Source: Streptosporangiales bacterium (GTDB taxonomy: Bacteria; Actinomycetota; Actinomycetes; Streptosporangiales; WHST01). Taken from it: 64,000 nt of DNA. Below, piece after piece: positions 26,608 through 36,762 of the stretch. The notes under the pieces were generated by a model. The model did not search any database. It was not told where the DNA came from and saw only the letters and a list, made by a program, of their open reading frames with translations. The stretch lies in contig WHTA01000015.1 in assembly GCA_009379825.1 (NCBI GenBank), positions 39,224 to 103,223 of the forward strand, in the 5' to 3' direction. How positions within the stretch are numbered: position 1 is the stretch's first letter; each line of letters begins with the position of its first letter. Both the position numbers and the translations under genes were made by a program.

Positions 26608-27389
26608 GCGGGAAAACCGCCGAGTTGCTGTCGATACAGCAGATACGCAAGCAGTACGGGAACGGCACCTTGGCCGTCGAGGACATCACCTGCGACGTGC
26701 ACAAGGGTGAGTTCGTCTCGATCGTCGGCCCGTCCGGAGCCGGCAAGACGACGCTGCTGAAGATGATCTGTGGCCTGCTGCCACCGACCGATGGTCGCGT
26801 GGAGCTGCACGGCAAGCAGGTGACGTCGCCGCCGCCGGAGATGATCCTGGTGTTCCAGGACTACCAGCGGTCGCTCTTCCCCTGGCTGAGCGTGCGCGGC
26901 AACGTGATGTTCCCGCTGAAGAACAAGAAGATGGCCAGGGCAGAGAAACAGCAGGCCGTCGAGGAGGCGGTGGCGGCGGTCGGGCTCGAGGAGAGCATCG
27001 ACAAGTACCCGTGGCAGCTGTCCGGCGGTATGCAGCAGCGGGTAGCGATCGCCCGGGCGATCGCGTTCAGCCCGGAGATCCTGCTGCTCGACGAGCCGTT
27101 CGCGTCCGTCGACGCCCTGACCAGGATGAGCCTGGAGGACCTGACCCTCCAGCTGCGGCACAAGTTCGGGATCACCGTCCTGCTGGTCACGCACGACATC
27201 GACGAGGCCGTCTATCTCTCCGACCGGATCATCGTGCTGAGCCCGCCACCGTCGACGGTGGTGCGGGAGATGACCGTCGAGCTCGACCGGCCGCGTGAGC
27301 AGACGAAGACACGCAGTGACCCGTCGTTCTGGGAGCTACGTAACGACCTACACGACATGATCGGCAAGCGTCAGACCGAGAGGACCTGA
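26604..27389 (+). CDS. NitT/TauT-type ABC transporter ATP-binding protein
   Basis: ATPase of 261 residues similar to SsuB/TauB. Walker A GPSGAGKTT (near residue 43), Q-loop VFQDYQRSLFPW, signature [15 protein letters not shown], Walker B ILLLDEPFASVD and switch VTHDIDEAV are complete. Start at 26604, or 26592 for a 4-residue longer protein. First full gene of ATPase-binding protein-two permeases-UbiD. The transporter type imports sulfonates, nitrate, aromatic acids or pyrimidine precursors. Confidence 0.92.
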   Translation: MSGKTAELLSIQQIRKQYGNGTLAVEDITCDVHKGEFVSIVGPSGAGKTTLLKMICGLLPPTDGRVELHGKQVTSPPPEMILVFQDYQRSLFPWLSVRGNVMFPLKNKKMARAEKQQAVEEAVAAVGLEESIDKYPWQLSGGMQQRVAIARAIAFSPEILLLDEPFASVDALTRMSLEDLTLQLRHKFGITVLLVTHDIDEAVYLSDRIIVLSPPPSTVVREMTVELDRPREQTKTRSDPSFWELRNDLHDMIGKRQTERT

Positions 27390-27390
27390 G

Positions 27391-28398
27391 ATGCCAGAGT
27401 TGAACAAGCGGGGGATAGCGAGAGGGATGATCGCCTTGTCCGCCGCATTGATCCTGGGGATCCAGGCGGCGGCATGTGCCCCACCAGGTGAAGGGGAGTC
27501 GGAGAGCAAGGACAAGGCGGGCACGCTGACGATCGGTGTGAAGCCGACGGACTCGGACGCGCAGATCATCTACGCGCAGGAGCTCGGCTACTTCAAGGAA
27601 GCCGGCCTGAATGTGAAGGTCAAGCAGATCGCGGACGGCGCGACGATCGTGTCCGGCGTGGCGTCGAAGAGCTTGGACATCGGCAGCGCGAACGTCACCT
27701 CGGTCGCGACCTCGTACTCCGAGGGCCTGCCGTTCAAGTTCATCGGTGCCGGCAGCATGTACGACGACGCCGGGCCGATCTCCGCCGCGCTGATCGTCGG
27801 GAAGGACTCGAAGGTCAAGAGCGCCGCCGATCTCAACGGCAAGACGGTCGCCGTCAACGGCCTGAAGAACATCACCGATGTCGCGGTGCGAGCCTGGGCG
27901 GACAAGAACGGCGGCGACTCGAGCAAGATCAAGTTCGTCGAGTTCCCGTTCCCGCAGATGTCCTCTGCGGTGGACCAGGGCAAGGTGGACGCGGCGCTGA
28001 ACCTCGAGCCGGGACTGTCGGCGGCGACGACCACGTGCTGCAAGATCCTCGGCAAGGCGTACGGCGGCATCGCCAAGAACTTCATGACCTCGGGCTGGGT
28101 GGCCACGGACGAGTGGATCAAGAAGAACCCGGACGAGGCGAAGAAGTTCGCCGAGGTGATGGCCAAGACGGCCAAGTGGGCCAACCAGGAGAAGAACCAG
28201 AAGCGGTCAGCGGAGATCCTGGTGGACAACCTGGACATCGAAGCGAAGACCGCCAACTCGATGCAGCGCGCCGTCTACGGCGAGTCCGTCGACCCTGAGC
28301 TGGTGCAGCCGCAAATCGAGACGGCGACGAAGTACAAGATCATCGAGAAGTCGTTCGACGCCGAGAAGATCATCTCGAGCAAAGTCACGTCGGAGTAG
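27391..28398 (+). CDS. NitT/TauT-type ABC transporter substrate-binding lipoprotein (NMT1/SsuA-like)
   Basis: Extracellular binding protein of 335 residues. The signal peptide ends in lipobox QAAAC; the mature part starts TLTIGVKPTDSDAQIIYAQELGYFKEAGL, the family fold start, and has DIGSANVTSVATSY. The ATG lies 1 bp after the ATPase stop. NMT1-like proteins bind thiamine precursors, sulfonates or aromatic acids; here the adjacent degradative genes suggest the pathway substrate is the ligand. Confidence 0.9.
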   Translation: MPELNKRGIARGMIALSAALILGIQAAACAPPGEGESESKDKAGTLTIGVKPTDSDAQIIYAQELGYFKEAGLNVKVKQIADGATIVSGVASKSLDIGSANVTSVATSYSEGLPFKFIGAGSMYDDAGPISAALIVGKDSKVKSAADLNGKTVAVNGLKNITDVAVRAWADKNGGDSSKIKFVEFPFPQMSSAVDQGKVDAALNLEPGLSAATTTCCKILGKAYGGIAKNFMTSGWVATDEWIKKNPDEAKKFAEVMAKTAKWANQEKNQKRSAEILVDNLDIEAKTANSMQRAVYGESVDPELVQPQIETATKYKIIEKSFDAEKIISSKVTSE

Positions 28399-28408
28399 GG
28401 ACTCGTTC

Positions 28409-29191
28409 ATGCTTCGATCGCCGAGACCGACGATCAACGTACGCGGATGGACGTTCGTCGTCGTCTTCACGGTCTTGCTCGAGCTCGTGGTGCGGGCGGG
28501 AGTGTTCTCCGAGTACTTCCCGCCGCCCACGGTGATCATCACGACGCTGGGGGAGCAGCTGTCGACAGGCGGCCTGGTCACCCAGATCGTCGCGACGCTC
28601 TTCGCCTACGCCGAAGGCCTCGCCCTCGCGGCGGGTCTCGGCGTGGTCGTGGGCGTACTGATGGGCACCTTCAGGACGTTCTACAACGCCCTGAAGGTGA
28701 CCGTGGAGTTCCTGCGGCCGATCCCCTCGGTGGCGATCATCCCGCTGGCCATCCTGCTGTTCGGGCTCGGCACGTACGGCATGCGCGTGACGGTGATCGC
28801 GTACGCCGCGTTCTGGCCGATCCTGTTCAACACCTTCTACGGGGTGCGCTCGATCGACCCGGTCGCCGTGGACACGGCGAGGAACTTCGGGCTGTCGAGC
28901 GCGCAGATCCTGCGCCGGGTGACGTTGCCTTCCTCGATCGCGAACATCGCCACCGGGTTCCGGGTGAGCGCGGCGATGGCCATCCACCTCACGGTGACCG
29001 CGGAGCTGGTCGCCGGTGACAGCGGGATCGGCTACTACGTCGGCCGGATGGAGGAGGTCAACCGCGTTCCCGAGATGTACGCGGGGATCCTGCTCGCGGG
29101 CATCATCGGCTACCTGTTGAACACACTGTTCCGCGTCGTCGAACAGAAGGGCGTCTACTGGGCTCCCGCGTACGGCGAGAGGGGTGCGTGA
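28409..29191 (+). CDS. NitT/TauT-type ABC transporter permease 1
   Basis: SsuC/TauC-like permease of 260 residues, about six helices. The coupling loop is VDTARNFGLSSAQILRRVTLPSS. Ten bp after the lipoprotein gene; its TGA overlaps the next ATG (TGATG). Two different permeases are encoded, so the channel is probably a heterodimer, which is less usual for this transporter class. Confidence 0.9.
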   Translation: MLRSPRPTINVRGWTFVVVFTVLLELVVRAGVFSEYFPPPTVIITTLGEQLSTGGLVTQIVATLFAYAEGLALAAGLGVVVGVLMGTFRTFYNALKVTVEFLRPIPSVAIIPLAILLFGLGTYGMRVTVIAYAAFWPILFNTFYGVRSIDPVAVDTARNFGLSSAQILRRVTLPSSIANIATGFRVSAAMAIHLTVTAELVAGDSGIGYYVGRMEEVNRVPEMYAGILLAGIIGYLLNTLFRVVEQKGVYWAPAYGERGA

Positions 29192-29970
29192 TGGCCAAGA
29201 CCCTCCGCATAAAGGAGAACCTCCTCGGGTTCGCCGTGTTGTTCGCCGGGCTGGTGACCTGGGAGGTGCTGGGCCGGGCGCTCGGTTCCTTCTACTTCCC
29301 GCCGTTCAGCGCGGCCCTGCTGAGTCTTTACGAGAACCTCATCTCGCCGGAGTTCCTCACCGGTGACGCCATACCGAGCCTGCGGCGGATGCTGCTCGGC
29401 TACCTGATGGCGGCCGTGCTCGGGGTGGTCATCGGTGTGCTCACCGGGTCGTTCCGCAGCCTGTTCCAGACGCTCGACCCGTTCTTCGAGTTCTTCCGGG
29501 CGATCCCGCCGCCGATCATCATCCCGGTGGGCATGCTGCTGCTCGGCATCGGCGACGCGATGAAGATCTTCGTGATCGCGTTCGGCACGTTCTGGCCGGT
29601 GCTGCTCAACAGCAACGACGGTGCGCGCAGCGTCAGCAGGGAACGCCTCGACACCGCGGCGATCTTCGGGCTCGGCCGGGCGGAGTCGATCGTACGGGTG
29701 GTGTTCCCTTCCGCTCTGCCGAACATCTTCGCCGGCCTGCGGATCGGGCTGTCGCTGTCGCTGATCATGATGGTGATCTCGGAGATGATCGGCAGCACGA
29801 ACGGGATCGGCCACTACATCCTGGACGCCCAGCGCACGTTCAAGGTGCCGGACATGTTCGCCGGCATCGCGTTGCTCGGCATCCTCGGCTACCTGCTCAA
29901 CCTCGCGTTCGTCGCCATGGAAGCAAAGGTGCTTGCCTGGCACCACGGACAGACGAACCAGACCACCTGA
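29191..29970 (+). CDS. NitT/TauT-type ABC transporter permease 2
   Basis: Second SsuC/TauC-like permease of 259 residues. EAA-like loop LDTAAIFGLGRAESIVRVVFPSALP; helices such as LLGYLMAAVLGVVIGVLTG. GAGAGGGG lies 6-7 nt before the ATG at 29191; a GTG at 29188 is also in frame. It differs clearly in sequence from permease 1, so it is not a recent duplicate. Confidence 0.9.
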   Translation: MAKTLRIKENLLGFAVLFAGLVTWEVLGRALGSFYFPPFSAALLSLYENLISPEFLTGDAIPSLRRMLLGYLMAAVLGVVIGVLTGSFRSLFQTLDPFFEFFRAIPPPIIIPVGMLLLGIGDAMKIFVIAFGTFWPVLLNSNDGARSVSRERLDTAAIFGLGRAESIVRVVFPSALPNIFAGLRIGLSLSLIMMVISEMIGSTNGIGHYILDAQRTFKVPDMFAGIALLGILGYLLNLAFVAMEAKVLAWHHGQTNQTT

Positions 29971-29986
29971 CGCACCCTGGAGGGAC

Positions 29987-31513
29987 ATGTCCGACCACAG
30001 CACCGAGGACCTGCGTACCGCACTCGACCGGTTGCGCGCGTACGGCGAGTTGGCCGATGTGACGGGGGAGGTGCACTGGGACCGTGAGCTCGGCACCCTG
30101 ACCCGCGAGGCGTTGCGGCGGCAGGGGCCCGCCCTCCTGTTCAAGAACATCACCGGCTACAACACGCCGGACGCCCGGTGCAGCCAGCTGGTCACCAGCA
30201 TCGTGGCGAGCCAGCGCAGGCTGTCGCTGCTGCTCGGGTACGACGAGCCGCCCCAGCACGAGGACCTCGTCAAGTACGTGCTGAAGAAGAACGCCGAGCA
30301 GGTGCCGCCGGTCATCGTGGACGACGGGCCGGTGCACGAGGTGCAGGTGACCGGCGACGACATCGACCTCAACGAGCTGCCCGTGCCGTGGTGGCACCAT
30401 CTCGACGGCGGCCGCTACATCAACACGTTCGCGGCCATCGTGACCAAGGACCCCGAGGACGGCACGGTCAACCTCGGCGTCTACCGCGGGATGATCTCCG
30501 GCAAGGACAAGATCCCGATGCTGCTCGTGCCGAGCCAGCACTGGGGCCTGCACTGGCGGAAGCACCTGGACCTGGGCAAGCCGATGCAGGTGGCGTGCGT
30601 CTACGGCTGGCACCCGGTGATGGACTTCCTCGCCGGCAGCCCGATCCCCAAGGGCCTCTCCGAGTACGACGTGATGGGCGCGTACCTCGACGCGCCGGTG
30701 CCGCTCGTGCGGTGCAAGACCGTCAACCTGGAGGTGCCGGCGTCCGCTGAGCTGGTCGTCGAGGGCTACATCTCGCCGGACGAGAGCACCTGGGAGATGG
30801 AGGGACCGTTCGGTGAGTTCACCGGCTACGTCAGCGACGTGCCGACGCGGCGTCCGACCATCCAGGTGACCGCGTTGACGCACAGGGAGTCGCCGATCTT
30901 CCGCGGCACCCTGGAGGGCTCGCTGCCTGGTGCCAGCGGGGAGAACAGCCACATGTCGGCGCTGCAGCGCGCGGCGATCGCGTGGCGGACCCTGGAGAAC
31001 GCCGGTGTGCCAGGGGTGACCCAGGTGTACGTGCACCCGGTCACCAACGGCACGACGATCGCCGTCCAGATCAAGAAGGTCAACGAGGGCCACGCGAAGT
31101 GGGTGGCGTCCGCGCTGTGGAGCAGCGGGGCGGCGCTGTACAGGTACAAGAACGTCATCGTCGTCGACGACGACGTGGACATCTCCGACTACTCCGCACT
31201 CGACTGGGCGATCGCGTACCGGGTGCGGCCGGGCACCGACGACATGGTGGTGTTCCCCGGCAGCTTCGGCTCGCCGATCGACCCGAGCACGCCGCTCGAG
31301 CTGCGCTCGGTCGCCGACCTCGGCGCGGGCGTCTGGAACCGGATGGTCATCGACGCCACCCGCACCTGGCGCTACGAGGCCCGCCCGGAGTGGGGCGGCG
31401 CCAAGTTCCCGCCGACCGTGGAGAACGCCCCAGAGGACATCGAGAAGATGCACCAACGGTGGCCGGAGTACGGCTTCGTGGGCTGGGACGGCGAACGCCG
31501 CACCCCCTCCTGA
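29987..31513 (+). CDS. UbiD family decarboxylase
   Basis: Prenylated-FMN-dependent (de)carboxylase of 508 residues acting on aromatic or unsaturated acids. The prFMN/Mn site is visible as EMEGPFGEFTGYVS, with the two Glu of the E-x4-E pattern, and downstream SHMSALQRAAIAWRTLENAGVPGV typical of the family. The ATG at 29987 follows GGAGGG closely. It is the last gene of the importer operon and thus is probably coupled to uptake of its substrate. UbiD enzymes need UbiX to make prFMN; no UbiX gene is in the window. Confidence 0.9.
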   Translation: MSDHSTEDLRTALDRLRAYGELADVTGEVHWDRELGTLTREALRRQGPALLFKNITGYNTPDARCSQLVTSIVASQRRLSLLLGYDEPPQHEDLVKYVLKKNAEQVPPVIVDDGPVHEVQVTGDDIDLNELPVPWWHHLDGGRYINTFAAIVTKDPEDGTVNLGVYRGMISGKDKIPMLLVPSQHWGLHWRKHLDLGKPMQVACVYGWHPVMDFLAGSPIPKGLSEYDVMGAYLDAPVPLVRCKTVNLEVPASAELVVEGYISPDESTWEMEGPFGEFTGYVSDVPTRRPTIQVTALTHRESPIFRGTLEGSLPGASGENSHMSALQRAAIAWRTLENAGVPGVTQVYVHPVTNGTTIAVQIKKVNEGHAKWVASALWSSGAALYRYKNVIVVDDDVDISDYSALDWAIAYRVRPGTDDMVVFPGSFGSPIDPSTPLELRSVADLGAGVWNRMVIDATRTWRYEARPEWGGAKFPPTVENAPEDIEKMHQRWPEYGFVGWDGERRTPS

Positions 31514-31713
31514 CCGCCCCTGGCCTGGCTGGGGTCGTGGCGCGGCCCGCACGCGCGGGGATCGGACATTGAGTAACATTTCGCTAGGGAGTGCCGAGCA
31601 GTGACGACGGGGCTGGTCAGGAGGGCCGGCGGGCTCAGCGGGACGTGTTGTCGGTGCCTCCGGTTAGCATGGCGACGCCTCATCCACCACCTGTGCCGGA
31701 AGACGACCTGCGA
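31514..31713. other. Intergenic region before uvrA
   Basis: About 200 bp. TAACAT (31574-31579) and TAGCAT (31666-31671) resemble -10 elements but lack good -35 partners. No SOS box of the actinobacterial TCGAAC-N4-GTTCGA type was seen. Confidence 0.3.
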
Positions 31714-34575
31714 GTGACTGACCGACTCACCATCCAAGGTGCCAGGGAGCACAACCTCAAAGACGTCTCGATCGACCTGCCACGCGATTCCCTGATCGTG
31801 TTCACCGGGCTGTCCGGGTCCGGCAAGTCGAGCCTGGCCTTCGACACGATCTTCGCCGAGGGCCAGCGTCGGTACGTCGAGTCGCTGTCCGCGTACGCTC
31901 GCCAGTTCCTCGGCCAGCTGGACAAGCCGGACGTCGACTTCATCGAGGGCCTGTCGCCCGCCGTCTCGATCGACCAGAAGTCCACCTCGAAGAACCCGCG
32001 CTCGACCGTCGGCACGATCACCGAGGTGTACGACTACCTGCGGTTGCTGTACGCGAAGGTCGGCAAGCCGCACTGCCCGGAGTGCGGGCGGCCGATCGCG
32101 CGGCAGAGCCCGCAGCAGATCGTCGACCGGGTGCTCGAGATGAAGGAGGGCACCAGGTTCCAGGTGCTCGCGCCCGTGGTCAGGGAGCGCAAGGGCGAGT
32201 ACGGGGAGCTGTTCCGCGAGCTGCAGACCAAGGGCTACAGCCGCGCACGGGTGGACGGCGTCACGCACCTGCTGGAGTCGCCGCCGACGCTCAAGAAGTA
32301 CGAGAAGCACACCATCGAGGTGGTGGTCGACCGGCTGGCGGTGAAGAAGTCCGGCCGGCGCCGGCTGACCGACTCGGTCGAGACCGCGCTCGGGCTGTCC
32401 GGCGGCACCGTCACCCTCGACCTGGTCGACCTGCCGGAGGGCGACGAGCACCGCGAGCGCACCTACTCCGAGCACCTCGCGTGCCTCTACGACGACCTCG
32501 ACTTCGAGGAGCTCGAGCCGCGCTCGTTCTCGTTCAACAGCCCGTTCGGGGCCTGCCCGGAGTGCACCGGCCTCGGCACCCAGCTGGTGGTCGACCCGGA
32601 GCTCGTGGTGCCCGACCCGGACCGGTCGGTCGGCGACGGCGCGATCTCGCCGTGGAGCGGCGGGCACATCAGCCAGTACTTCAGCAGGCTGCTGCAGGCG
32701 CTCGCCGACGCGATGGGCTTCGACCTCGACACGCCGTGGAAGAAGCTGCCGGCGAAGGCACGCAAGGCCGTGCTGAACGGGTACCCCGAGCAGATCCACG
32801 TGCGCTACCGCAACAGGTACGGCAGGCAGCGGTCGTACTACACGTCGTACGAGGGCGTGGTCACGTACGTCAAGCGCCGCTACCTGGAGGCGGAGAGCGA
32901 CAGCAGCAGGGAGCGCTTCGAGAGCTACATGCGCGAGGTGCCGTGCCCGGCGTGCGCGGGTGCCCGGCTGAAGCCCGTGACGCTCGGGGTGACCGTGGGG
33001 GACAGGTCGATCGCCGACGTCGCCGGCATGCCGATCGGCGACGCGGCGGTGTTCCTGCGCGACCTGGACCTGTCCACCAGGGACCAGCAGATCGCGGAGC
33101 AGGTGCTGAAGGAGATCAACTCGCGCCTCGGCTTCCTGGTGGACGTCGGCCTGCACTACCTCACCCTCGACCGGGCGTCCGCGACGCTCGCCGGCGGTGA
33201 GGCGCAGCGGATCAGGCTGGCCACCCAGATCGGGTCCGGTCTGGTCGGGGTGCTGTACGTGCTCGACGAGCCGTCCATCGGGCTGCACCAGCGCGACAAC
33301 CACCGGCTGCTCGAGACCCTGGTCCGGCTGCGCGACCTGGGGAACACGCTGATCGTCGTCGAGCACGACGAGGACACCATCAGGACCGCCGACTGGGTCG
33401 TGGACATCGGTCCGGGCGCCGGTGAGCACGGCGGCCAGATCGTCTACACCGGTCCGGTGAAGGGCCTGTACAAGACGGACGACTCGCTGACCGGCGCGTA
33501 CCTCAGCGGCCAGCGGGAGATCGCCATCCCGGAGATCCGCCGGCCGCGGCAGAAGGGCCGCGAGCTGCTCGTCCGCGGCGCGCACGAGCACAACCTGGCC
33601 GGCATCGACGTGGCGTTCCCGCTCGGCAGCTTCGTGCTCGTCACCGGCGTGTCCGGGTCGGGCAAGTCGACGCTGGTGAACGACATCCTGTACAAGTCGC
33701 TGGCGAAGCAGATCAACGGGGCGAAGCTCTCGCCCGGCCGGCACAAGCGGATCAACGGCGTCGACCAGGTCGACAAGGTCGTGCACGTCGACCAGAGCCC
33801 GATCGGGCGCACCCCGCGGTCGAACCCCGCGACGTACACCGGTGTGTTCGACCACATCCGCAAGCTCTTCGCCGCCACCGAGGAAGCAAAGGTGCGTGGC
33901 TACCAGCCCGGCCGGTTCTCGTTCAACGTCAAGGGCGGCCGGTGCGAGGCATGTGCAGGCGACGGCACGCTGAAGATCGAGATGCAGTTCCTGCCGGACG
34001 TCTACGTGCCGTGCGAGGAGTGCCACGGGGCCAGGTACAACCGGGAGACGCTCGAGGTCCACTACAAGGGCAGGACGATCTCCGAGGTGCTGGAGATGCC
34101 GGTCGAGGAGGCACTCGACTTCTTCCGGCCGATCACCGCGATCGCCAGGCACCTGCAGACGCTGAACGACGTCGGGCTCGGCTACATCCGGCTGGGCCAG
34201 CCGGCGCCGACGCTGTCCGGTGGCGAGGCGCAGCGGGTGAAGCTGGCATCGGAGCTGCAGCGCCGCTCGACCGGGCGCACCGTCTACGTGCTCGACGAGC
34301 CCACCACGGGCCTGCACTTCGAGGACATCAGCAAGCTGCTCGGTGTGCTGCAGCGGCTGGTCGACACCGGCAACACGGTGATCGTGATCGAGCACAACCT
34401 GGACGTGATCAAGTGCGCGGACTGGGTGATCGACCTGGGGCCCGAGGGCGGTTCCGGCGGCGGCGCCGTCGTCGCGGTGGGCACCCCGGAGGACATCGCC
34501 ATGACTGCGGAGAGCCACACCGGCCAGTTCTTGCGTGAGATTCTCGGTGGCCGGGTGCCCGCCGTAGTGGACTGA
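31714..34575 (+). CDS. uvrA: Excinuclease ABC subunit A
   Basis: Damage-recognition ATPase of nucleotide excision repair; dimer that loads UvrB. 953 residues from the GTG at 31714, where the standard start [14 protein letters not shown] begins; earlier in-frame starts would add an unlike tail. Walker A sites are GLSGSGKSS and GVSGSGKST, signatures [12 protein letters not shown] and [12 protein letters not shown], and zinc modules [17 protein letters not shown] and [16 protein letters not shown]...CEEC. Length is normal for the family. It is followed on the same strand by an amidohydrolase and a kinase-like gene before uvrC. Confidence 0.96.
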   Translation: MTDRLTIQGAREHNLKDVSIDLPRDSLIVFTGLSGSGKSSLAFDTIFAEGQRRYVESLSAYARQFLGQLDKPDVDFIEGLSPAVSIDQKSTSKNPRSTVGTITEVYDYLRLLYAKVGKPHCPECGRPIARQSPQQIVDRVLEMKEGTRFQVLAPVVRERKGEYGELFRELQTKGYSRARVDGVTHLLESPPTLKKYEKHTIEVVVDRLAVKKSGRRRLTDSVETALGLSGGTVTLDLVDLPEGDEHRERTYSEHLACLYDDLDFEELEPRSFSFNSPFGACPECTGLGTQLVVDPELVVPDPDRSVGDGAISPWSGGHISQYFSRLLQALADAMGFDLDTPWKKLPAKARKAVLNGYPEQIHVRYRNRYGRQRSYYTSYEGVVTYVKRRYLEAESDSSRERFESYMREVPCPACAGARLKPVTLGVTVGDRSIADVAGMPIGDAAVFLRDLDLSTRDQQIAEQVLKEINSRLGFLVDVGLHYLTLDRASATLAGGEAQRIRLATQIGSGLVGVLYVLDEPSIGLHQRDNHRLLETLVRLRDLGNTLIVVEHDEDTIRTADWVVDIGPGAGEHGGQIVYTGPVKGLYKTDDSLTGAYLSGQREIAIPEIRRPRQKGRELLVRGAHEHNLAGIDVAFPLGSFVLVTGVSGSGKSTLVNDILYKSLAKQINGAKLSPGRHKRINGVDQVDKVVHVDQSPIGRTPRSNPATYTGVFDHIRKLFAATEEAKVRGYQPGRFSFNVKGGRCEACAGDGTLKIEMQFLPDVYVPCEECHGARYNRETLEVHYKGRTISEVLEMPVEEALDFFRPITAIARHLQTLNDVGLGYIRLGQPAPTLSGGEAQRVKLASELQRRSTGRTVYVLDEPTTGLHFEDISKLLGVLQRLVDTGNTVIVIEHNLDVIKCADWVIDLGPEGGSGGGAVVAVGTPEDIAMTAESHTGQFLREILGGRVPAVVD

Positions 34576-34666
34576 CACCTGGGCAACCCCCTGGCGGTGC
34601 CGCGTACCGCGGTTCCCGGCGCGGCCGCACCCCCCGGCGTATCTTCCGAATCGGGAGGTGGGGTCC

Positions 34667-35914
34667 ATGTCCACCGAGCTCGACACCGTTCCCGAGTCAC
34701 CGCCAGGCGCGCGCGGCTACGCGCTGCGTGCCGACCGCGTCTTCGACGGCGAGCGGTTGCACGGCCCGGCCACAGTGGTGGTCGAAGGCGGCCGGATCGC
34801 CGGCGTCCATCCCGGGGAGTCGCCGCTACGGCCGGACCTGGCGACCGTCGACTGCGGGCCGGACACGACGCTGTTGCCCGGGCTCATCGACACGCACGTC
34901 CACCTGGTGTTCGACGCGACGCCGGACGCCGCGGCGAACGTGCAGCGCGTAGGCGACGAGGAGCTCATCGAGCAGATGCGGGTTCGCGCGCAGGCGATGC
35001 TCGCGGCCGGCATCACGACCGCGCGCGACCTCGGCGACCGCAGGTACCTTACGCTCGCGCTGCGCGGTGAGCTGGCGTCCGCGCCGGCGGCGGGCCCGCA
35101 GCTGCTGTGCGCCGGGCCGCCGATCACCACCGTGCGGGGGCACTGCTGGTTCCTCGGCGGCGAGGTGCCGGCCGGTGCCGACCTACGTGCCGTCGTCGCA
35201 GAACGCGCGGCGCGCGGGGTCGACGCGGTCAAGGTGATGGTCACCGGCGGGCAGCTGACGCCCGGCTCGCACGGCGGTCTGGTGCAGTTCCACTCGCAGG
35301 CGCTCGACGCACTCGTGACGGAGGCGCACCGGCACGGGCTGCCGGTTGCCGCGCACGCACACGCACGGGCGGGCATCGCGGACGCCCTGGCCGCCCGGGT
35401 GGACAGCATCGAGCACTGCTCGTTCATGACCGAGGACGACGTGGTGCCGGACGACGACCTGATCCGGGCGATCGCCGCCGCGGGCATCGTGGTGTCGCTG
35501 ACCCTCGGCTTCGCGCCCACCGACCAGCCCATGCCGCCGGACTTCGCGGCGCGGGTGCCGAAGCTGATGGACCTGGTGCGGCGGATCGTCGTCTCGGGTG
35601 CGACGGTGACGATCGGCTCCGACGCCGGCATCGCACCGGTCAAGCCGCACGACGTGCTGCCGCTTGCCGTGGTGCAGCTGGCCGGCATCTGTGGCGACGC
35701 CGCCGCCGCGCTCGCCGCCGTCACCAGCGTGGCCGCCAGGTCCTGCGGTGTGCCGGACTGCAAGGGCCGGCTGGCGCCGGGGTACGACGCCGACTTCGTC
35801 GTCGTGCGCGGGGACCCGGTCGCCGACATCGCCACGGTGCGCGATCCGGTGGCCGTCTACCGCGCGGGCGAGCTCGTCGCCGGCGGCCACCCGGCGCAGG
35901 GGGAGCTGCGGTAG
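34667..35914 (+). CDS. Amidohydrolase family protein (imidazolonepropionase/prolidase-like)
   Basis: Metal-dependent hydrolase of 415 residues. The composite beta domain begins ALRADRVFDGERL; ligands are DTHVHLVF (HxH), VDAVKVMVTGG with a Lys in the place of the usual carbamylated one, VAAHAHAR, SIEHCSFM and IGSDAGI. C-terminal GYDADFVVVRGDP finishes the composite domain. GGGAGG is 8 nt before the ATG. Relatives cleave dipeptides or cyclic amides; no specific substrate is evident. It sits between uvrA and uvrC, an unusual place. Confidence 0.82.
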   Translation: MSTELDTVPESPPGARGYALRADRVFDGERLHGPATVVVEGGRIAGVHPGESPLRPDLATVDCGPDTTLLPGLIDTHVHLVFDATPDAAANVQRVGDEELIEQMRVRAQAMLAAGITTARDLGDRRYLTLALRGELASAPAAGPQLLCAGPPITTVRGHCWFLGGEVPAGADLRAVVAERAARGVDAVKVMVTGGQLTPGSHGGLVQFHSQALDALVTEAHRHGLPVAAHAHARAGIADALAARVDSIEHCSFMTEDDVVPDDDLIRAIAAAGIVVSLTLGFAPTDQPMPPDFAARVPKLMDLVRRIVVSGATVTIGSDAGIAPVKPHDVLPLAVVQLAGICGDAAAALAAVTSVAARSCGVPDCKGRLAPGYDADFVVVRGDPVADIATVRDPVAVYRAGELVAGGHPAQGELR

Positions 35915-35941
35915 CGCGACGGCTCAGGCACACTGGGCTGG

Positions 35942-36676
35942 ATGGAGGAGTCCTCGCTTCGCGGCGGCTTCGTCACCGAGGTGGTGCGGGTCGGCGATAC
36001 GGTGCGCCGGTCCCCGGGTCCGAACGCGGCGTTCGTGCGGGAGCTGCTCACGCTGTTCGAGCGGTGCGGGTGGCCGGGCGCACCGCGCTTCCTCGGCGTG
36101 GACGACCGCGGCCGGGAGACGATGTCGTTCCTCGACGGGCACGTCGCCTGGGCCGAGGACCAGCCGCCCGCGGTGTACGCCGACGGCAGCCTGGCCGAGC
36201 TCGCGGAGCTGGTGCGGGAGTTCCACGACCTCACGGCGGCCACCGAGCTGGCAGCCAACGCCGAGGTCGTCTGTCACAACGACCTGTCGCCGAAGAACAC
36301 CGTGTACCGCGACCTGGATGACGGGCTGCGGCCGTACGCCTTCATCGACTGGGACATCGCCGCGCCCGGAGCCAGGGTGCACGACGTCGCCCACATCTGC
36401 TGGCAGTTCGTCGGGCTTGGCCCCGGCCTGTCGGACGTGGCGGCGGCCAGTCGGGTGCGGCTGATCTGCGACGCGTACGGGCTGGACGACCGGAGCCACG
36501 TGGTTGAGACCATCCTGTGGTGGCAGGACAGGTGCTGGCGCGGTATCGAGACCGAGGCGGCGGCCGGCGACGAGGCGAAGATCGCGTTGCGCGACAGCGG
36601 GGTGTGCGCGGCGATCCGGGCCGCCCACGAGTGGCTGGCCGCGCACCGGCGGACGTTCGAGATCGCGCTGCGCTGA
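35942..36676 (+). CDS. Aminoglycoside phosphotransferase/choline kinase-like protein
   Basis: Small-molecule kinase fold, 244 residues, shorter than standard (about 270-300). The catalytic loop is CHNDLSPKNTV (Brenner motif) and the Mg site is FIDWDIAAPG. The N-terminal lobe is reduced. GAGG lies in the start region. It probably phosphorylates a small hydroxyl compound; resistance is not implied, since many such proteins are housekeeping. Confidence 0.75.
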   Translation: MEESSLRGGFVTEVVRVGDTVRRSPGPNAAFVRELLTLFERCGWPGAPRFLGVDDRGRETMSFLDGHVAWAEDQPPAVYADGSLAELAELVREFHDLTAATELAANAEVVCHNDLSPKNTVYRDLDDGLRPYAFIDWDIAAPGARVHDVAHICWQFVGLGPGLSDVAAASRVRLICDAYGLDDRSHVVETILWWQDRCWRGIETEAAAGDEAKIALRDSGVCAAIRAAHEWLAAHRRTFEIALR

Positions 36677-36762
36677 CGTCCCGGCTGCGGGACGGCCCGG
36701 CGCGGGCCGGGTACCGGCGGGCGCTCCCGGTCGCCGTCGGCGCCGGAAGTTAGGGTTGGTGC

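Noticed and set aside
31372..34686. Very long open frame (1104 codons) on the minus strand opposite uvrA
   Set aside because: It is an antisense shadow of a conserved gene; its translation is low-complexity Arg/His/Val-rich with no family motif.
35942..36676. Aminoglycoside resistance gene
   Set aside because: The fold is broad; the short N-lobe and repair-gene neighbourhood give no support for a resistance role.
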